Made by a program: the position numbers and the translations under genes. A DNA stretch of 64,000 nucleotides, taken from positions 1 to 64,000 of the forward strand of contig JARLHR010000097.1 of assembly GCA_031292145.1 (NCBI GenBank), given 5' to 3'. The notes under the pieces are model-generated. The model was not told the origin of the DNA and made no database searches. It saw nothing but the letters and a program-made list of their open reading frames with translations. Below are positions 63,072-64,000 of this stretch, piece after piece. This stretch comes from Clostridium sp. (lineage in GTDB: Bacteria > Bacillota > Clostridia > Clostridiales > Clostridiaceae). The stretch's first letter is position 1, and each line of letters opens with the position of its first letter.

Positions 63072-64000
63072 TTAAATTATTATCAGCTCTATTGTTTTTT
63101 TTAATTCTGATATATATTTTTCTCTCTCAAAGTATAACTTTTCTGCTTCTTTCAAACTAATCTGCTTAAAAGTAATACTATCATTAGGTTTAAGCTGGAC
63201 TATTTTTTGAATATCTACAGAAGCTACATGAGCTATCTTTGGATATCCTCCAGTAGTTTGTCTATCTGCTAATAAAATAATAGGATTTCCATCTGGTGGA
63301 ATTTGAATAGTGCCGATAGAAACTTCTTCAGATATCATTTCTAATTTTACTTTAAGCTCTATTTTTTCACCATTTAAACGATATCCCATCCTATCGGATT
63401 TATTATTTATAGTAAATTTTGAATTATAAAATTTCTTTATACTTTCATCAGAAATATCATTAAATTGTCTATCTGGGAAAACTCTTATAATTGCGCTATT
63501 GTATTCTTCAACTACAGATTCCTTTACGTACCAGCTAGTAATTATAAAATCATCCTTTTTATTAGTTTCTTCTAATTTTTTTATTATTTTATTAGATTTT
63601 TCACTTTTAGCACCAATATTCAATATGTCACCCTTTTGTAGAACCCTTCCATTGTAGCCTCCAAATTGTGCTCTTAAGTATGTACTCTTACTTTCCATAA
63701 CTTCTGGAACATCAAACCCACCAGCTATAGCTAAGTAAGAACGACATCCTGCTACGCAATGCCCAAAATTTAATACACAATCTTCATTCAAATAAACAGG
63801 TCTACCCAAGGAAATTTTCCGTCCTTTAATGGTAGGTGAAATATTTCCACCTGTTATAGAGAATAAAGTCCCTTTCTCAAGCTTCAATGACGGCCCAACC
63901 AGTGTAATTTCTAAAACCCCTTCATTTTCATTGTTTCCAACTAAAATATTAGCAAATCTCATAGCATAGGTATCCATAGCTCCGCTAACTATAACACCGT
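63072..64000 (-). CDS. pxpC: 5-oxoprolinase subunit C family protein (partial, N-terminus beyond window)
   Basis: At least 308 residues of a biotin-dependent-carboxyltransferase-like (AHS2/KipA) protein, acting with PxpA and PxpB in ATP-dependent cleavage of 5-oxoproline to glutamate. Visible: VIVSGAMDTYAMRFANILVGN, GGNISPTIKG, GHCVAGCRSYLAIAGGFDVP, GRVLQKGDILNIG, RVFPDRQFND, and the C-terminal DGNPIILLADRQTTGGYPKIAHVASVD. The frame is open to base 64000, and the usual first ~25 residues lie to the right. An internal Met (63977) is not the start. pxpB is expected just beyond the edge. Confidence 0.9.
   Translation of the reverse strand, partial: GVIVSGAMDTYAMRFANILVGNNENEGVLEITLVGPSLKLEKGTLFSITGGNISPTIKGRKISLGRPVYLNEDCVLNFGHCVAGCRSYLAIAGGFDVPEVMESKSTYLRAQFGGYNGRVLQKGDILNIGAKSEKSNKIIKKLEETNKKDDFIITSWYVKESVVEEYNSAIIRVFPDRQFNDISDESIKKFYNSKFTINNKSDRMGYRLNGEKIELKVKLEMISEEVSIGTIQIPPDGNPIILLADRQTTGGYPKIAHVASVDIQKIVQLKPNDSITFKQISLKEAEKLYFEREKYISELKKTIELIII

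Overview
This window looks like chromosome of a saccharolytic, spore-forming Clostridium (sensu stricto, C. beijerinckii-like). The DNA is very AT-rich with strong GGAGG ribosome-binding sites. It carries an alpha/beta small acid-soluble spore protein gene, a clostridial Rnf complex, a Firmicutes-type class III fructose-1,6-bisphosphatase and a c-di-GMP riboswitch. The left edge holds the first ~41 nt of a 16S rRNA on the minus strand with its promoter, so an rRNA operon runs off to the left. The species assignment is inference from gene content only.

Layout. 0.7-9.3 kb: TetR regulator with a divergent MFS pump and a YecD-like hydrolase, an LDH-like dehydrogenase, a coiled-coil protein of unknown function, a three-gene ABC exporter and a spore-protein gene broken by a stop. 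9.4-16.4 kb: raffinose/melibiose-type locus (GH36 alpha-galactosidase, ABC transporter msmEFG with a broken msmE, divergent AraC regulator). 16.6-21 kb: DHA2 efflux pump with divergent PadR regulator, and a ketopantoate-reductase-like gene with divergent LysR regulator. 21-27.4 kb: two tandem paralogous Cache-HAMP-PAS-GGDEF-EAL proteins. 27.6-29.4 kb: kduI and a TIM-barrel epimerase, both preceded by an ACACGTGT palindrome. 29.9-33 kb: fbp, a NusG-II domain protein and a Gx transporter. 33-40.1 kb: apbE and the rseC-rnfCDGEAB operon. 40.5-41.7 kb: an aminotransferase. 42.3-42.6 kb: a complete c-di-GMP-I riboswitch unit (promoter, aptamer, terminator) with no intact gene behind it. 42.8-56.2 kb: glucuronate catabolism (GntR regulator, uxuA, uxuB, uxaC, GPH symporter) joined to two GH31 glycosidases and an esterase-like hydrolase. 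56.5-57.5 kb: a DUF362 ferredoxin-like protein. 57.8-62.9 kb: trehalose PTS locus (EIIA, treC, a broken treB, divergent treR). The right edge has a partial pxpC.

How it works together. Several sugar-specific modules (alpha-galactosides, unsaturated uronates, glucuronides, trehalose) feed central metabolism. Fbp serves gluconeogenic flow and Rnf couples ferredoxin oxidation to NAD reduction and an ion gradient; ApbE probably attaches the Rnf flavins. Most regulators sit beside palindromic operators that can be read directly.

The most unusual features are three otherwise well-conserved genes each cut by one in-frame stop (spore protein, msmE, treB); the orphan riboswitch; two or three families of hairpin-forming dispersed repeats, one with seven same-orientation copies from 59 to about 230 bp; and a duplicated promoter-plus-operator cassette upstream of the uronate regulator.
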